In this document: piece after piece, positions 1-7,449 of the stretch | Numbering within the stretch: position 1 is the stretch's first letter | Layout of the letters: every line of letters starts with the position of its first letter | Assembly: GCA_024256265.1 (NCBI GenBank) | Contig: JACGUK010000004.1 | Coordinates: 186,001 to 250,000 of the forward strand | Direction: 5' to 3' | DNA from: an archaeon | GTDB lineage: Archaea > Thermoproteota > Nitrososphaeria > Nitrososphaerales > JACAEJ01 | Length of the DNA stretch: 64,000 nucleotides | Program-made: the position numbers and the translations under genes | Notes under the pieces: generated by a model | What the model saw: only the letters and a program-made list of their open reading frames with translations | Database searches by the model: none | Told to the model about the DNA's origin: nothing

Positions 1-518
1 TTCTTGAATATCAGTTTGTTATCGCTTGTTACATAGATATCAAAGCCACATCTCTCAGCCAACTCTCTTATATGCTCATATGCATTTTTATTATCATCGA
101 TAACATATGAGGGAAGGTTTATTCCATCCGTTATCTCCCCTGTAGCAACTCCTGATGCTTTAGCTAAGTCAGATACTATCTTCCCAGCGGACTGCTTTTC
201 ATAAAGCCTATTCGTTCTTTGGTTTATGAGCTTCCATATAGAGTTAAGACCTGTAACTCTTATCTTTGAAACTTCAGGCTTTACTACATCTACCTTGCCC
301 TTGAACACATCTATAAGTTCTTGATCATATCCAAGTGAGATAGAAACATCATCATCTTGCTTGAACTTCAAGCTCTTATCACTCATTCTTAATATTACTT
401 CAAAACTATCGACGGGAATATCCATGCTAAGGTTAACGTAAATGCTTACAACATCGTCTGAAGTGCTTGGGTCTAATGTATCTGATGCTATTTGTAGCTT
501 ATATGCCGGATGTAGCAT
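1..518 (-). CDS. Phage baseplate hub (late control D-like), partial
   Basis: The gene runs off the left window edge, so only about 172 N-terminal residues are visible. The order (sheath, tube, chaperone, tape measure, baseplate protein, then this) and the sequence pattern (YKLQIASDT start, alternating beta strands, a later segment with SAGKIVSDLAKASG and AYEHIRELAERCGFDIYV) fit the gpD/gp27-like hub family that sits under the tail tube and holds the spike. In that family the latter segment is where the tail tube-like fold is completed. The start at an ATG with the duplicated 5' end nearby (1968-1993) supports this N-terminus. The assignment rests on pattern and gene order, not on a database match. 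Confidence 0.72.
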   Translation of the reverse strand, partial: MLHPAYKLQIASDTLDPSTSDDVVSIYVNLSMDIPVDSFEVILRMSDKSLKFKQDDDVSISLGYDQELIDVFKGKVDVVKPEVSKIRVTGLNSIWKLINQRTNRLYEKQSAGKIVSDLAKASGVATGEITDGINLPSYVIDDNKNAYEHIRELAERCGFDIYVTSDNKLIFK

Positions 519-666
519 TTAAAATTGACCGATAAATCATGATGTTACTGAGATAATAAGCTTTTATTCTTAGATGAACTTTACAATATTTCTTTCTAAG
601 ATCTAAAAAACATGATATGACGGTTAGGTAGAAGATTTTCTCCTGATCCTTCTTTTAGCAGTTCTT

Positions 667-902
667 TTATTCTTCCTCACTCACTTCTTCTTCTGAACTT
701 TCCTCTTCACTCACTTCCTCACTTGCTTCTTCTTCACTTACTTCTTCTGATGGAGCTTCTTCTTCACTTACTTCTTCTGATGGAGCTTCTTCTTCACTTA
801 CTTCTTCTGATGGAGCTTCTTCTTCACTTACTTCTTCTGATGGAGCTATTCCTTCTTCTCAACCATTTCAGACACTTCGTATTGCTTTTTGTGAGACTTC
901 AT
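667..902 (-). pseudogene. Acidic Ser/Glu repeat protein, frame broken
   Basis: An ATG at 900-902 opens a frame reading MKSHKKQYEVSEMVEKKE and then stops at 846-848. The -1 frame is open from 858 to a TAA at 667-669 and encodes several copies of the decapeptide APSEEVSEEE followed by degenerate SEEE units. Joining the two frames would give a protein of about 78 residues with a basic head and a highly acidic repetitive tail. The junction has no obvious slippery sequence, so an indel in a repeat-prone region or an assembly error is more likely than programmed frameshifting. It lies between the hub gene and the opposite-strand 299-residue gene, inside the cassette that interrupts the tail operon. 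Function unknown. Confidence 0.45.
725..846. repeat. 30-bp tandem repeat, about four copies
   Basis: Three exact 30-bp units at 751-780, 781-810 and 811-840 are flanked by partial units that extend the periodicity from 725 to 846. On the minus strand one unit encodes APSEEVSEEE. The period is a multiple of three, so copy-number change would keep the reading frame. The plus strand of the same region gives only a Leu-rich shadow frame. Confidence 0.95.
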
Positions 903-986
903 ATTTAAGTATATCAAAAGAAATAATCTTTTCAGCAATTGGACCACGAAATGCTAATATATCTTGCTTGAGGAGTAATGTAGACT

Positions 987-1886
987 ATGGCAACATTCGT
1001 CTTCGTCCTCTCTGATGAATCTAAAGAACCCACTGATGAAAATGATCCAAATACATGGGTGTTAAAATATGCTCGAGCCCGCCACACGGACGTCCAAGTG
1101 TATCGTGTACTAAGCGTTGAAGAGGCAATAGACATAATGCTAAAAGAACTCGGATCAGGAGGAAAAACATTAGAGAAAGTGTATATCTACACTCATTCTG
1201 CCCCATCAGGTTTTGTTTGGGGGCGTCTAAGAACTAATGAACCTAACCCTGGTACTATTTCTGTGTCAAATGCAGAAAATTTTCTAAACTCTTCTAATAA
1301 AGTTAGTGCTTTATCCAAATATTCTAACGCATCAACAAAGGTCTACTTTCGTGGATGCAATTTGGGGAATAATAAAAAAGCTTTGATGATCTGGCGGGAT
1401 ATTTTTGGTGGAAAACTCGGATCAGGTAGTGCAGCTGATATGTATATGTACTATGGCTTAGAACTGTGTCCATTGCAGGCTACAAGAAATAGACAAGTGG
1501 TCCTCACAAAGATGATAAGCCATACTAGAGATGTAGCCTCTATGATTCAAGAACTCAAAAATAAATATAAAGAGAGCGATGATGTTTGGCAAAAATATGA
1601 GAAAAAACTCAACGATGATCTAAACAAGTGGTTGACTGAAAGGTACAATCTCCTCAAAAATGGAGGGGAACTTCCACCTAATATGATTAACATTCCTAAT
1701 GACCAAGTTGTTGAGAAGATGAGAAGTCTTTTCAATAATCATGGCGGACTCCCTAATATGCGTCTCATGCCAAACATACCGCCAGCCGGCATCAATCCAC
1801 GGATAACTCGTCAGCAACTCAGAACACAAGGTGCAATTTTTCCTGAAGACCCAGGCTGGTCTGCGCATATTATGACTGTGCCTTGA
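987..1886 (+). CDS. Uncharacterised 299-residue protein with possible clan-CD-like His/Cys dyad
   Basis: The product is not recognised as a named family. It begins with a hydrophobic beta strand (TFVFVLSD), then has VYIYTHSAPSG with His70 and, after a variable stretch, VYFRGCNLG with Cys124. This strand-His-Gly then strand-Gly-Cys-x-x-Gly order resembles caspase-fold (clan CD) peptidases and DUF4347-type domains. Residues 170-225 are charged and helical and the C-terminus is Pro/Asn-rich. There is no signal peptide. A GAGGAG ribosome site precedes the ATG. The gene runs against the tail operon and sits between the baseplate gene and the hub gene, a position typical of an independently transcribed accessory gene. 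A cargo, toxin or protease role is inference from fold pattern and location only. Confidence 0.6.
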   Translation: MATFVFVLSDESKEPTDENDPNTWVLKYARARHTDVQVYRVLSVEEAIDIMLKELGSGGKTLEKVYIYTHSAPSGFVWGRLRTNEPNPGTISVSNAENFLNSSNKVSALSKYSNASTKVYFRGCNLGNNKKALMIWRDIFGGKLGSGSAADMYMYYGLELCPLQATRNRQVVLTKMISHTRDVASMIQELKNKYKESDDVWQKYEKKLNDDLNKWLTERYNLLKNGGELPPNMINIPNDQVVEKMRSLFNNHGGLPNMRLMPNIPPAGINPRITRQQLRTQGAIFPEDPGWSAHIMTVP

Positions 1887-1977
1887 TTTCCACTTCTTCT
1901 ACGTCTCCGTATCCTTCAGCATTTATTGTAACTTTACACTTTCTAAGGAACAAATCATCTTGCCTAGGTATCTGAGG
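1870..1977 (-). pseudogene. Remnant of an Ig-like (carboxypeptidase-regulatory) domain C-terminus
   Basis: An open minus-strand stretch with no convincing start reads KVTINAEGYGDVEEVEIKAQS at its end. This parallels the end of the adjacent baseplate protein (VVVKAEGYEDMKEEVEIKAG). It overlaps the 3' end of the 299-residue gene on the other strand. It is probably the tail end of a second copy of that domain left by a duplication or recombination event. Confidence 0.5.
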
Positions 1978-1993
1978 CTATTTGTAGCTCATA
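1968..1993. repeat. Scrap of the hub gene 5' end (copy of 478-503)
   Basis: These 26 bases match 478-503, inside the first codons of the hub gene, at 24 positions. In hub frame the scrap reads YELQIASDT and then hits a stop, against YKLQIASDT in the intact gene. It lies 20 bases past the end of the upstream baseplate gene, where the hub gene would be expected to start in an uninterrupted tail operon. Confidence 0.75.
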
Positions 1994-2012
1994 GGTTGGA
2001 CATAGAATTAAA

Positions 2013-2723
2013 TCAGCCAGCCTTTATCTCCACTTCCTCTTTCATATCCTCATAACCTTCCGCTTTGACTACAACAGTATATTTCCCAGGAGACATATCA
2101 TCCATCCTATAAATCCCGTTCTCATCAGTCTTGATCTTATATTCTGTCCCATCATCTTTTGTGATGACAACATCTATATCCTTCTGAGGATTTCCTTCAT
2201 CATCCAGAACCTTTCCAGTAATATAGTTTATAGATGCTATTGTATCATCAGCCTGATTCTGTACTTCTTGCTGAGCTTGCTCTTCTTGACTTGGAGGTTG
2301 AGCAGGAGGTAGTCTAGGCTCTCTATACTCGCTTAGCAATATGGAATAATGGTACTCGTTTGGATAGCCAGCAATATCATCAATGCGTAGACCCTCTATC
2401 ATCACTTTCGTTACATCTGCTATACCAGTTATGTCTGATGAGAAATTCATTGGCTTGCCTTGCTTGAACCTTGACCAAAGGTCTTGAAGATTCTCCTTTG
2501 CTTTCTCTCCTAAGAAGACACCTTCAAAAGATATTCTTAAAGGCTCTTTACCCATATCTTGAAGTATGCTACCATCTGATCCAGGGATCTTATGCTCCAT
2601 TATCATCCTTCTTTCACTCGTACTTATATTGTAAACACTTCTTATCTCCTTAACTACCCTTGTCTGAGGATCCTCAACACGCTTTATTAGTTCAAGATCG
2701 TCAAGCCTTATGCTCATTCTCAT
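2013..2723 (-). CDS. Baseplate/tail protein with C-terminal Ig-like domain
   Basis: The N-terminal 130 residues (MRMSIRLDDLELIKRV..., an IPGSDGSILQDMG segment and a predicted mixed alpha/beta core) look like the tail protein that follows the tape measure in contractile phages, where LysM-containing or DNA-circularisation-type proteins occur. A Pro/Gln-rich linker (residues about 135-160) follows. Residues about 165-236 form a carboxypeptidase-regulatory-like beta sandwich (ITGKVLDDEGNPQKD..., MSPGKYTVVVKAEGYED). No LysM motif is evident, so the Ig-like module may replace it. The gene ends 4 bases before the tape measure start region in operon order. The tail role is inferred from position; the Ig-like domain call is firm. 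Confidence 0.65.
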   Translation of the reverse strand: MRMSIRLDDLELIKRVEDPQTRVVKEIRSVYNISTSERRMIMEHKIPGSDGSILQDMGKEPLRISFEGVFLGEKAKENLQDLWSRFKQGKPMNFSSDITGIADVTKVMIEGLRIDDIAGYPNEYHYSILLSEYREPRLPPAQPPSQEEQAQQEVQNQADDTIASINYITGKVLDDEGNPQKDIDVVITKDDGTEYKIKTDENGIYRMDDMSPGKYTVVVKAEGYEDMKEEVEIKAG

Positions 2724-2727
2724 CCCC

Positions 2728-4674
2728 TTACATTAAAGTTGAGCCAAAGTATCTTCTTGCCTCTTCAGCAAGTATTTGCTCTATCTTCCTTCTTAACTCC
2801 CTTAGACCCTTCTCATCACCAAGGGAAGCAGCTTGCACAGTTATGTTAAAGGTATTTTGAATAGTTCGAATAGGCTCCTTCATAAAGCTACGTTCAAGGA
2901 TGCTTGGCTGTATTTGAGCTATACGACTAGGAGCCAAAGCCTTTGAGATACTAATGGGCTGATAAGTTGGAGCCATTGTAGGAGGGTTTAAGATTTGAAT
3001 CGAGCTTGGAATTTTTGAGATATCCTCAAAGGTTAGCCTTCCAAAGTCAAGCCGACCTTTACCTAGCTTCGTTAAAAGCCCTACAAAAGGTCTAGGGGCA
3101 ATCTTGGTCTCTTCTATTCTGTAAATTTTGGACAGGTCAAAGGCTTCAACCATGCCTTTTCCAGATATCATTCTTGCTTCTTGAACCGTAGGAGCTACTG
3201 CCATTTCCTTAAAGATTGACGTGGGAATTGCTTTCGAAGCTGCCTCTAAAATCATTTGTGGCATTCTTAGTGCAGTTAATCCAGGAACACCACTTATCCA
3301 CATAGTCAAAGGAGAGATATGCCAAGTGGGTTCTTCTGGTCTAAAAGTTGTAATCCCTGTGCTAAGGGCAGAGCTTAAGCTGAGAGTTAAGGCTTGATAG
3401 ATTTGAGGTACGCCTCTTGCTCCTGTAACCATCTGACTGATAATGCCATTAGTCCTAAGCATGATCATTGGCATACCAATACCTGGCATCAAAGGTCTCA
3501 ACTCTGGAACTGCAGGGACTCTCCCTTCTGGAGATATAGGTGCATAAAAGGTTGGAAGAGTTACAGCTTCTCTCATAGTTATCATTGGAACCGTCAAGTA
3601 GCTCCTCGAAGCCATCTCTAAAATCCCCCTTAACTGATCACCCATGCCATAGACCTTTACGATTTCTCTACCTATTGATGGATGTCTGACAAGGGCAAAG
3701 ATTTCCCTAATGAGAGATATAAAGAGCATAAGAGTATCATATCCAGGTCTTAAGGCTTGTGGAACGCCATAAGGTGGATAGGTTAGACCTGCTGTTGTGG
3801 AGCTAATGATGTTATATGTGCTAATAATCTCTGGAATGCCAGCGAAGGTTAACCTCCAAAAATCAGTTGTAGTTATTCCTGATAATGATGGTTCTAGTCT
3901 TGTAAGACCAGTAAGCGCTATCTTCCTCTCCATAGAGGCTGGTAGTTGCTGAACTTCACTTATGGTCGGTATGAGGGGTATTTTGTAGCCCCTTGAGGTA
4001 GTTTCCAATGCACCCTTCATCTGGTCAACTATTTTGAATGTCTCAACCATCTTTGGTACCTCTTCGACATACCTTTGCATAGCTCTGAAGGCTGACTGTG
4101 GAAGTCCCACATATTCTTGAATTGGAGGAGGACTCACTTCGGGAGCTTCAGCAGTAATATGGCTAAAGAAGGCTGGAAGGATATATTGGGCAGAAACTCT
4201 TTGCATGGTAAGAGATGGTTGGATAGCCCTTGTTACAGCCAAGGGGGTAAATCTTTGTGCCATTCTTATAGCACCTTCACTGGGCATAAACATTAATTCT
4301 CCTACCCTTTCTTCAAGTCCCCTAATCATCTTTGAAATTTCTTCCTCAACAAAAGTAACGTTGAGCAAGAAGGAAATATTCAACTCTTCAAGAGCAGAGG
4401 GATAGAGTTCTTCTCTTCTTCGACGGAATGTCAAAGGATAAAGCGGAGGAGCATACCCAAACCTAATTACAGCTATGCCCTGCATCTTCTTATTGAATGC
4501 TATTAGCGCTCTAAGAGCATCCATGATTAAAGCAAGTTTAGTAGCATAGATCTGAGTTAAGGCTCTCCCTGCCCTTAAAGCAATATTCGTGACTTCTCCG
4601 AGTCGAGCAAAATATGCTTTGCTCATGTTATTCATTTTGATGAAGCTATTGACGAAGTTGTCGATGGTTGTCAT
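2728..4674 (-). CDS. Tail tape measure protein (contractile module)
   Basis: A 648-residue protein lying directly after the frameshifted chaperone gene, the invariant place of tape measure genes. It is rich in amphipathic helices and hydrophobic stretches, with many MIxR-type and PxIS segments, and has no enzymatic motif. Tape measure proteins set tail length and fill the tube lumen before ejection. If tail length scales as in known phages, 648 residues would give a tail of roughly 100 nm; this is an estimate. The C-terminus is charged (LRELRRKIEQILAEEARRYF). Family-level sequence similarity cannot be judged by eye; the call depends on size, composition and gene order. Confidence 0.68.
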   Translation of the reverse strand: MTTIDNFVNSFIKMNNMSKAYFARLGEVTNIALRAGRALTQIYATKLALIMDALRALIAFNKKMQGIAVIRFGYAPPLYPLTFRRRREELYPSALEELNISFLLNVTFVEEEISKMIRGLEERVGELMFMPSEGAIRMAQRFTPLAVTRAIQPSLTMQRVSAQYILPAFFSHITAEAPEVSPPPIQEYVGLPQSAFRAMQRYVEEVPKMVETFKIVDQMKGALETTSRGYKIPLIPTISEVQQLPASMERKIALTGLTRLEPSLSGITTTDFWRLTFAGIPEIISTYNIISSTTAGLTYPPYGVPQALRPGYDTLMLFISLIREIFALVRHPSIGREIVKVYGMGDQLRGILEMASRSYLTVPMITMREAVTLPTFYAPISPEGRVPAVPELRPLMPGIGMPMIMLRTNGIISQMVTGARGVPQIYQALTLSLSSALSTGITTFRPEEPTWHISPLTMWISGVPGLTALRMPQMILEAASKAIPTSIFKEMAVAPTVQEARMISGKGMVEAFDLSKIYRIEETKIAPRPFVGLLTKLGKGRLDFGRLTFEDISKIPSSIQILNPPTMAPTYQPISISKALAPSRIAQIQPSILERSFMKEPIRTIQNTFNITVQAASLGDEKGLRELRRKIEQILAEEARRYFGSTLM

Positions 4675-4692
4675 AGATTTCCCTGAGATTCT

Positions 4693-5264
4693 TTAGTCTT
4701 CTTTTACAACTATTCTTGTGACACCTTCCTGCTCTAACCTAGCCGACTCTACAAGCTCAGCTCTATGGGCCAAAGCTGCCACTAAAAAATTGATTTGATC
4801 TCGTGTTAAGTCACGTGGGTGATCTGCCAGTTTGTAGCCACAATCGAATATAAGTGTAGCTAGCTCTAACCCTTCTGGGCTTCTGACGAACTCTTCAATT
4901 TCTAGTCTTTTTTTTTAGCTTGTTCTGGTCCTGTAACGCCACTAAGCTCAAGTATTTTCATGCCGATGTACTCTGGAGCCCCAAACTTCATAGTCGCAAC
5001 TTCTTCAAAGGTCAGTTTTGGTTCTACGAGCCCGAATGATGTAGCAAGTCTTAATGCGTCTAAGTTCTTCGATACTTCTATCTTACTCGTATCTGGCGTA
5101 CCATCTTCCTTGATAGGTATATTGCCGAGGATAGCGAAGACCTTAGATAACTCTCCATCTGTCAGCGGGCGAATAACTACTTCTGCATCGTATTCTCTAA
5201 CGTAGAGAGGCTCTCTTCTATTTGCCCCTTCCAATATGCTCTCTTTGGTGAGTCTTTTGACCAT
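4693..5264 (-). CDS. Tail assembly chaperone, long form by -1 frameshift
   Basis: The short form (4902-5264) ends in AKKKD just after a run of nine A residues. Slipping back one base on that run continues through KKKRLEIEEFVRSPEGLELATLIFD to a stop at 4693-4695, giving about 190 residues. The downstream part has no start codon of its own. This matches the gpG/gpGT arrangement of phage lambda and its equivalents in contractile phages, where both forms bind the tape measure and recruit tube subunits. The tape measure starts 18 bases after the extended stop. Frameshifting efficiency and use are inferred, not shown. Confidence 0.68.
4902..5264 (-). CDS. Tail assembly chaperone, short form
   Basis: A 120-residue protein starting MVKRLTKESILEGANRREPLYVREYDAEVVIRPL, with a globular core containing LTDGELSKVFAILGN and a C-terminal part with FGAPEYIGMKILELSGV. 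Size, position between tube and tape measure, and the slippery run at its 3' end match gpG-type tail assembly chaperones (XkdN-like in contractile defective phages). It begins 4 bases after the tube gene stop in the minus-strand operon and is probably translated with it. The chaperone assignment is from context; the frameshift signal is what makes it convincing. Confidence 0.68.
   Translation of the reverse strand: MVKRLTKESILEGANRREPLYVREYDAEVVIRPLTDGELSKVFAILGNIPIKEDGTPDTSKIEVSKNLDALRLATSFGLVEPKLTFEEVATMKFGAPEYIGMKILELSGVTGPEQAKKKD
4908..4916 (-). promoter_or_regulatory. A9 slippery run (candidate -1 frameshift site)
   Basis: Nine consecutive A on the minus strand (T on the plus strand) are decoded as three Lys codons just before GAC and the TAG stop of the short chaperone. 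Both P- and A-site tRNA-Lys can re-pair after a one-base backward slip. No downstream pseudoknot was worked out. Confidence 0.65.
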
Positions 5265-5268
5265 TCAG

Positions 5269-5682
5269 TTACTGCTCCCTGATTCTTGTCGATGTGAATG
5301 TGTAAACACTTATCCCTATCCCATTGGCATCTAGGGTAAAGGTTTTGTCTTCTAAATAACATTCATCAAAGGTGAGAGTCTTTACTGGTTGACCCCATGC
5401 TTTTGTTCCAATAGCTGAACTTTTCAGATCTACTACGAGCTGAAAAGGTGTAACCTCTTTTTGTTCTTTTATAAGTATTGCATCGAACTTTGGATAAGTA
5501 GATCTTACTCTAAGGCTCCCTACCACATATATAGGTCCCTGGTTCACAGCCCATCTCTCACCGCTACCAATTCCATAGATGTTTTCACGGCTTCTCATGA
5601 TCTTAAATTCTATAGATTGTAGCCCTGGTATATTTTCACCATCACATTTTATGTCACTTACGTTTGCAGATATAGAAGACAT
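5269..5682 (-). CDS. Contractile tail tube protein
   Basis: A 137-residue, beta-rich protein directly downstream of the sheath gene. Its length and pattern (SDIKCDGENIPGLQSIEFKIMRSRENIYGIGSGERWAVNQG, then a central beta hairpin and a YLEDKTFTLDANGI C-terminal strand) fit the inner-tube family (gp19/XkdM type), whose hexamer rings stack on the tape measure. The GSGERWAVNQG loop is the kind of conserved loop seen in this family. It is separated from the sheath stop by 14 bases, so the two are co-transcribed and made in the equal amounts a contractile tail needs. Confidence 0.75.
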   Translation of the reverse strand: MSSISANVSDIKCDGENIPGLQSIEFKIMRSRENIYGIGSGERWAVNQGPIYVVGSLRVRSTYPKFDAILIKEQKEVTPFQLVVDLKSSAIGTKAWGQPVKTLTFDECYLEDKTFTLDANGIGISVYTFTSTRIREQ

Positions 5683-5696
5683 ATCTTACACCTCCT

Positions 5697-7052
5697 TTAT
5701 GCTTGTACAGTTATCGTAGCGTAGATGTAGTCCATAGCTCTAACAGGTCTTACCGCAACGTCTACTCGAACGATGCCCTGAGCAAAGTCCATCTCTGAGC
5801 TATATACATCTACTAAGAATGCAGGATGCTTTAGATCTACGCTTGGGACTATCGCTCCCTCTCTCTCCATTGATATGAGGAATTCTGTCAACTTCTCTCT
5901 TAATGCCATTCTCCCGCCAGGACTGTTCAAAGTTCCTATGAAGTTATCCGCAACGTTCTTCACACCTCTTACAGCCCGATCTGCAACCCTCATTACGCTT
6001 ATCTGCTCACAACTGGTAGTAATTCCTTTCACGACTACTATGCCCCTTCCTCTTATTGCATCTAGACAACAGATTCCAGCCTTTATCAGTTCCATCTGTT
6101 CAGCTGGTGTATATCTTCTCTCAAGACTTGCTATCCCAGTTATAGGTTTAAAGGTTGGTGACTCAAAGTAATTTAATCTACTGATAAGCCCAGCTACAGC
6201 ACCAGCAACACCGTATGGAGCCACTATGGCAAATCTATCACTTGCTAGTACTTCTGTTCTTTTCACTATGCTCTTAACATCTTCACCGCTAGCCACAGTG
6301 CCTATACCTATTCTATTTTTTGCATCTCTACTCATGTTCTTGCAATGAGCATCTACAACAGCATGAATTGCAGGATCGCTTACACCACAAGCATAAACAA
6401 CGTCCACATCTGGCTCCATTTCCAGTTTTTCTAATGCAACTTCGTAATCCTCTTTCTTTGGCTCTCCAGAAGTACCCCCTCCCAACATTTCTTCCACCGG
6501 TGCAGGGCTATTATCGGGGAACGCGGAGCTTGATCCTAAATCTTCTGCAGAGACTAGCTTAGAGTTTTTGTTTAAGAAATCTATAACATAGAATTCATTC
6601 CCTGGAATCATAACAAGGTTGTCCCATGTCTCCATCTTTCCCCCGTCTGATATCTCCAGCCTAATTGAGTTTTCACTCATGCCCTTTGCCACAACGACTC
6701 GAATAGCATTTCCTGCCTCGCCTGGCAGTTTGGATAAAATCTTTACACTATTCTTTTTCTTATGATCTTTCAGTGTTAATGTTGCATCCTTCCCTCCAGC
6801 AGCTATTATTCTAGTTGCAAAGACTTCAGCCACGCCATTTTGGAAGCACAGCTTTGCATCTCGAGTTAATGCATAATCAGAGCTCGAACCAAACTTCTCC
6901 GCAAACTCTCTATAACTAGTCATAGGTGTAGGCGTTAGAATAGGGCCTTTCTCAGCTGGTCCTATGAGGCCCACGATGCCTGCTGGATGGAGTTGTTGTG
7001 GAACGATTTCCTTTACTACTTGAACTTCAACACCAGGTATTATTCTTACCAT
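5697..7052 (-). CDS. Contractile tail sheath protein
   Basis: A 451-residue protein with the hallmarks of phage tail sheaths. It has an N-terminal IIPGVEVQVVKEIVPQ strand used for subunit linking, an early GLIGPAEKGP segment, and a C-terminal core reading RYTPAEQMELIKAGICCLDAIRGRGIVVVKGIT, then MRVADRAVRGVKNVADNFIG and REKLTEFLISMEREGAI. The sheath is the motor: it contracts around the tube and drives it through the target envelope. This gene is the best evidence that the module is contractile (myovirus-like or injection-system-like). It is the first gene of the visible minus-strand operon and has a long AT-rich upstream region. Confidence 0.85.
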   Translation of the reverse strand: MVRIIPGVEVQVVKEIVPQQLHPAGIVGLIGPAEKGPILTPTPMTSYREFAEKFGSSSDYALTRDAKLCFQNGVAEVFATRIIAAGGKDATLTLKDHKKKNSVKILSKLPGEAGNAIRVVVAKGMSENSIRLEISDGGKMETWDNLVMIPGNEFYVIDFLNKNSKLVSAEDLGSSSAFPDNSPAPVEEMLGGGTSGEPKKEDYEVALEKLEMEPDVDVVYACGVSDPAIHAVVDAHCKNMSRDAKNRIGIGTVASGEDVKSIVKRTEVLASDRFAIVAPYGVAGAVAGLISRLNYFESPTFKPITGIASLERRYTPAEQMELIKAGICCLDAIRGRGIVVVKGITTSCEQISVMRVADRAVRGVKNVADNFIGTLNSPGGRMALREKLTEFLISMEREGAIVPSVDLKHPAFLVDVYSSEMDFAQGIVRVDVAVRPVRAMDYIYATITVQA

Positions 7053-7449
7053 TTTACTTCCTCCTATGTGATTTGAGTTCTAAAATTTAAACCTTTTTGC
7101 TCATTCTCTATACTATAGATTAAGATTTATTCACTAAAATCTGTTTTTATTTAAAATTCTTAATGAATTTTAATTCTATAAATCAAATTAAAAAGCACCA
7201 TCTAGTGTTAATCGTTTTACCCATATAACCCTCAGTTTATCTTATGAAAAAGTAATGCTTGGTTCAGCCTATTTAAGCAGATAAAAGGCTTTTTAAAGCA
7301 GAAATTAGCCTAAGAATTAGGGGGTTTAGAGTGAGGTTTCCTTGCGAGGATAAAAAAAGGGTCTTAAGCTTTAGTACTTATATTATAATACCATCTCTCC
7401 AATTTAAGGGTAGCCTCTTACAACTTGCTCCTCTTTTTGTGTGATATAA
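7053..7449. other. Divergent intergenic region between sheath and zinc-ribbon genes
   Basis: About 400 bases, strongly AT-rich, with no convincing reading frame. It must hold the promoter for the minus-strand tail operon. On the plus side a TATA-like box (TACTTATATTATAA around 7376-7389) precedes the zinc-ribbon gene. No repeat or tRNA was seen. Confidence 0.6.

Noticed and set aside
723..908. Leu-rich 61-residue frame on the plus strand (MLLLHLLLLMELL)
   Set aside because: It is the complement of the Ser/Glu repeat coding region; composition is set by the minus-strand repeat.
1..7052. Classical extracellular contractile injection system (eCIS)
   Set aside because: A frameshifted tail assembly chaperone and tape measure order are typical of phage tails; no AAA+ ATPase, PAAR or gp25-like gene is visible here. 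Not excluded beyond the window edge.
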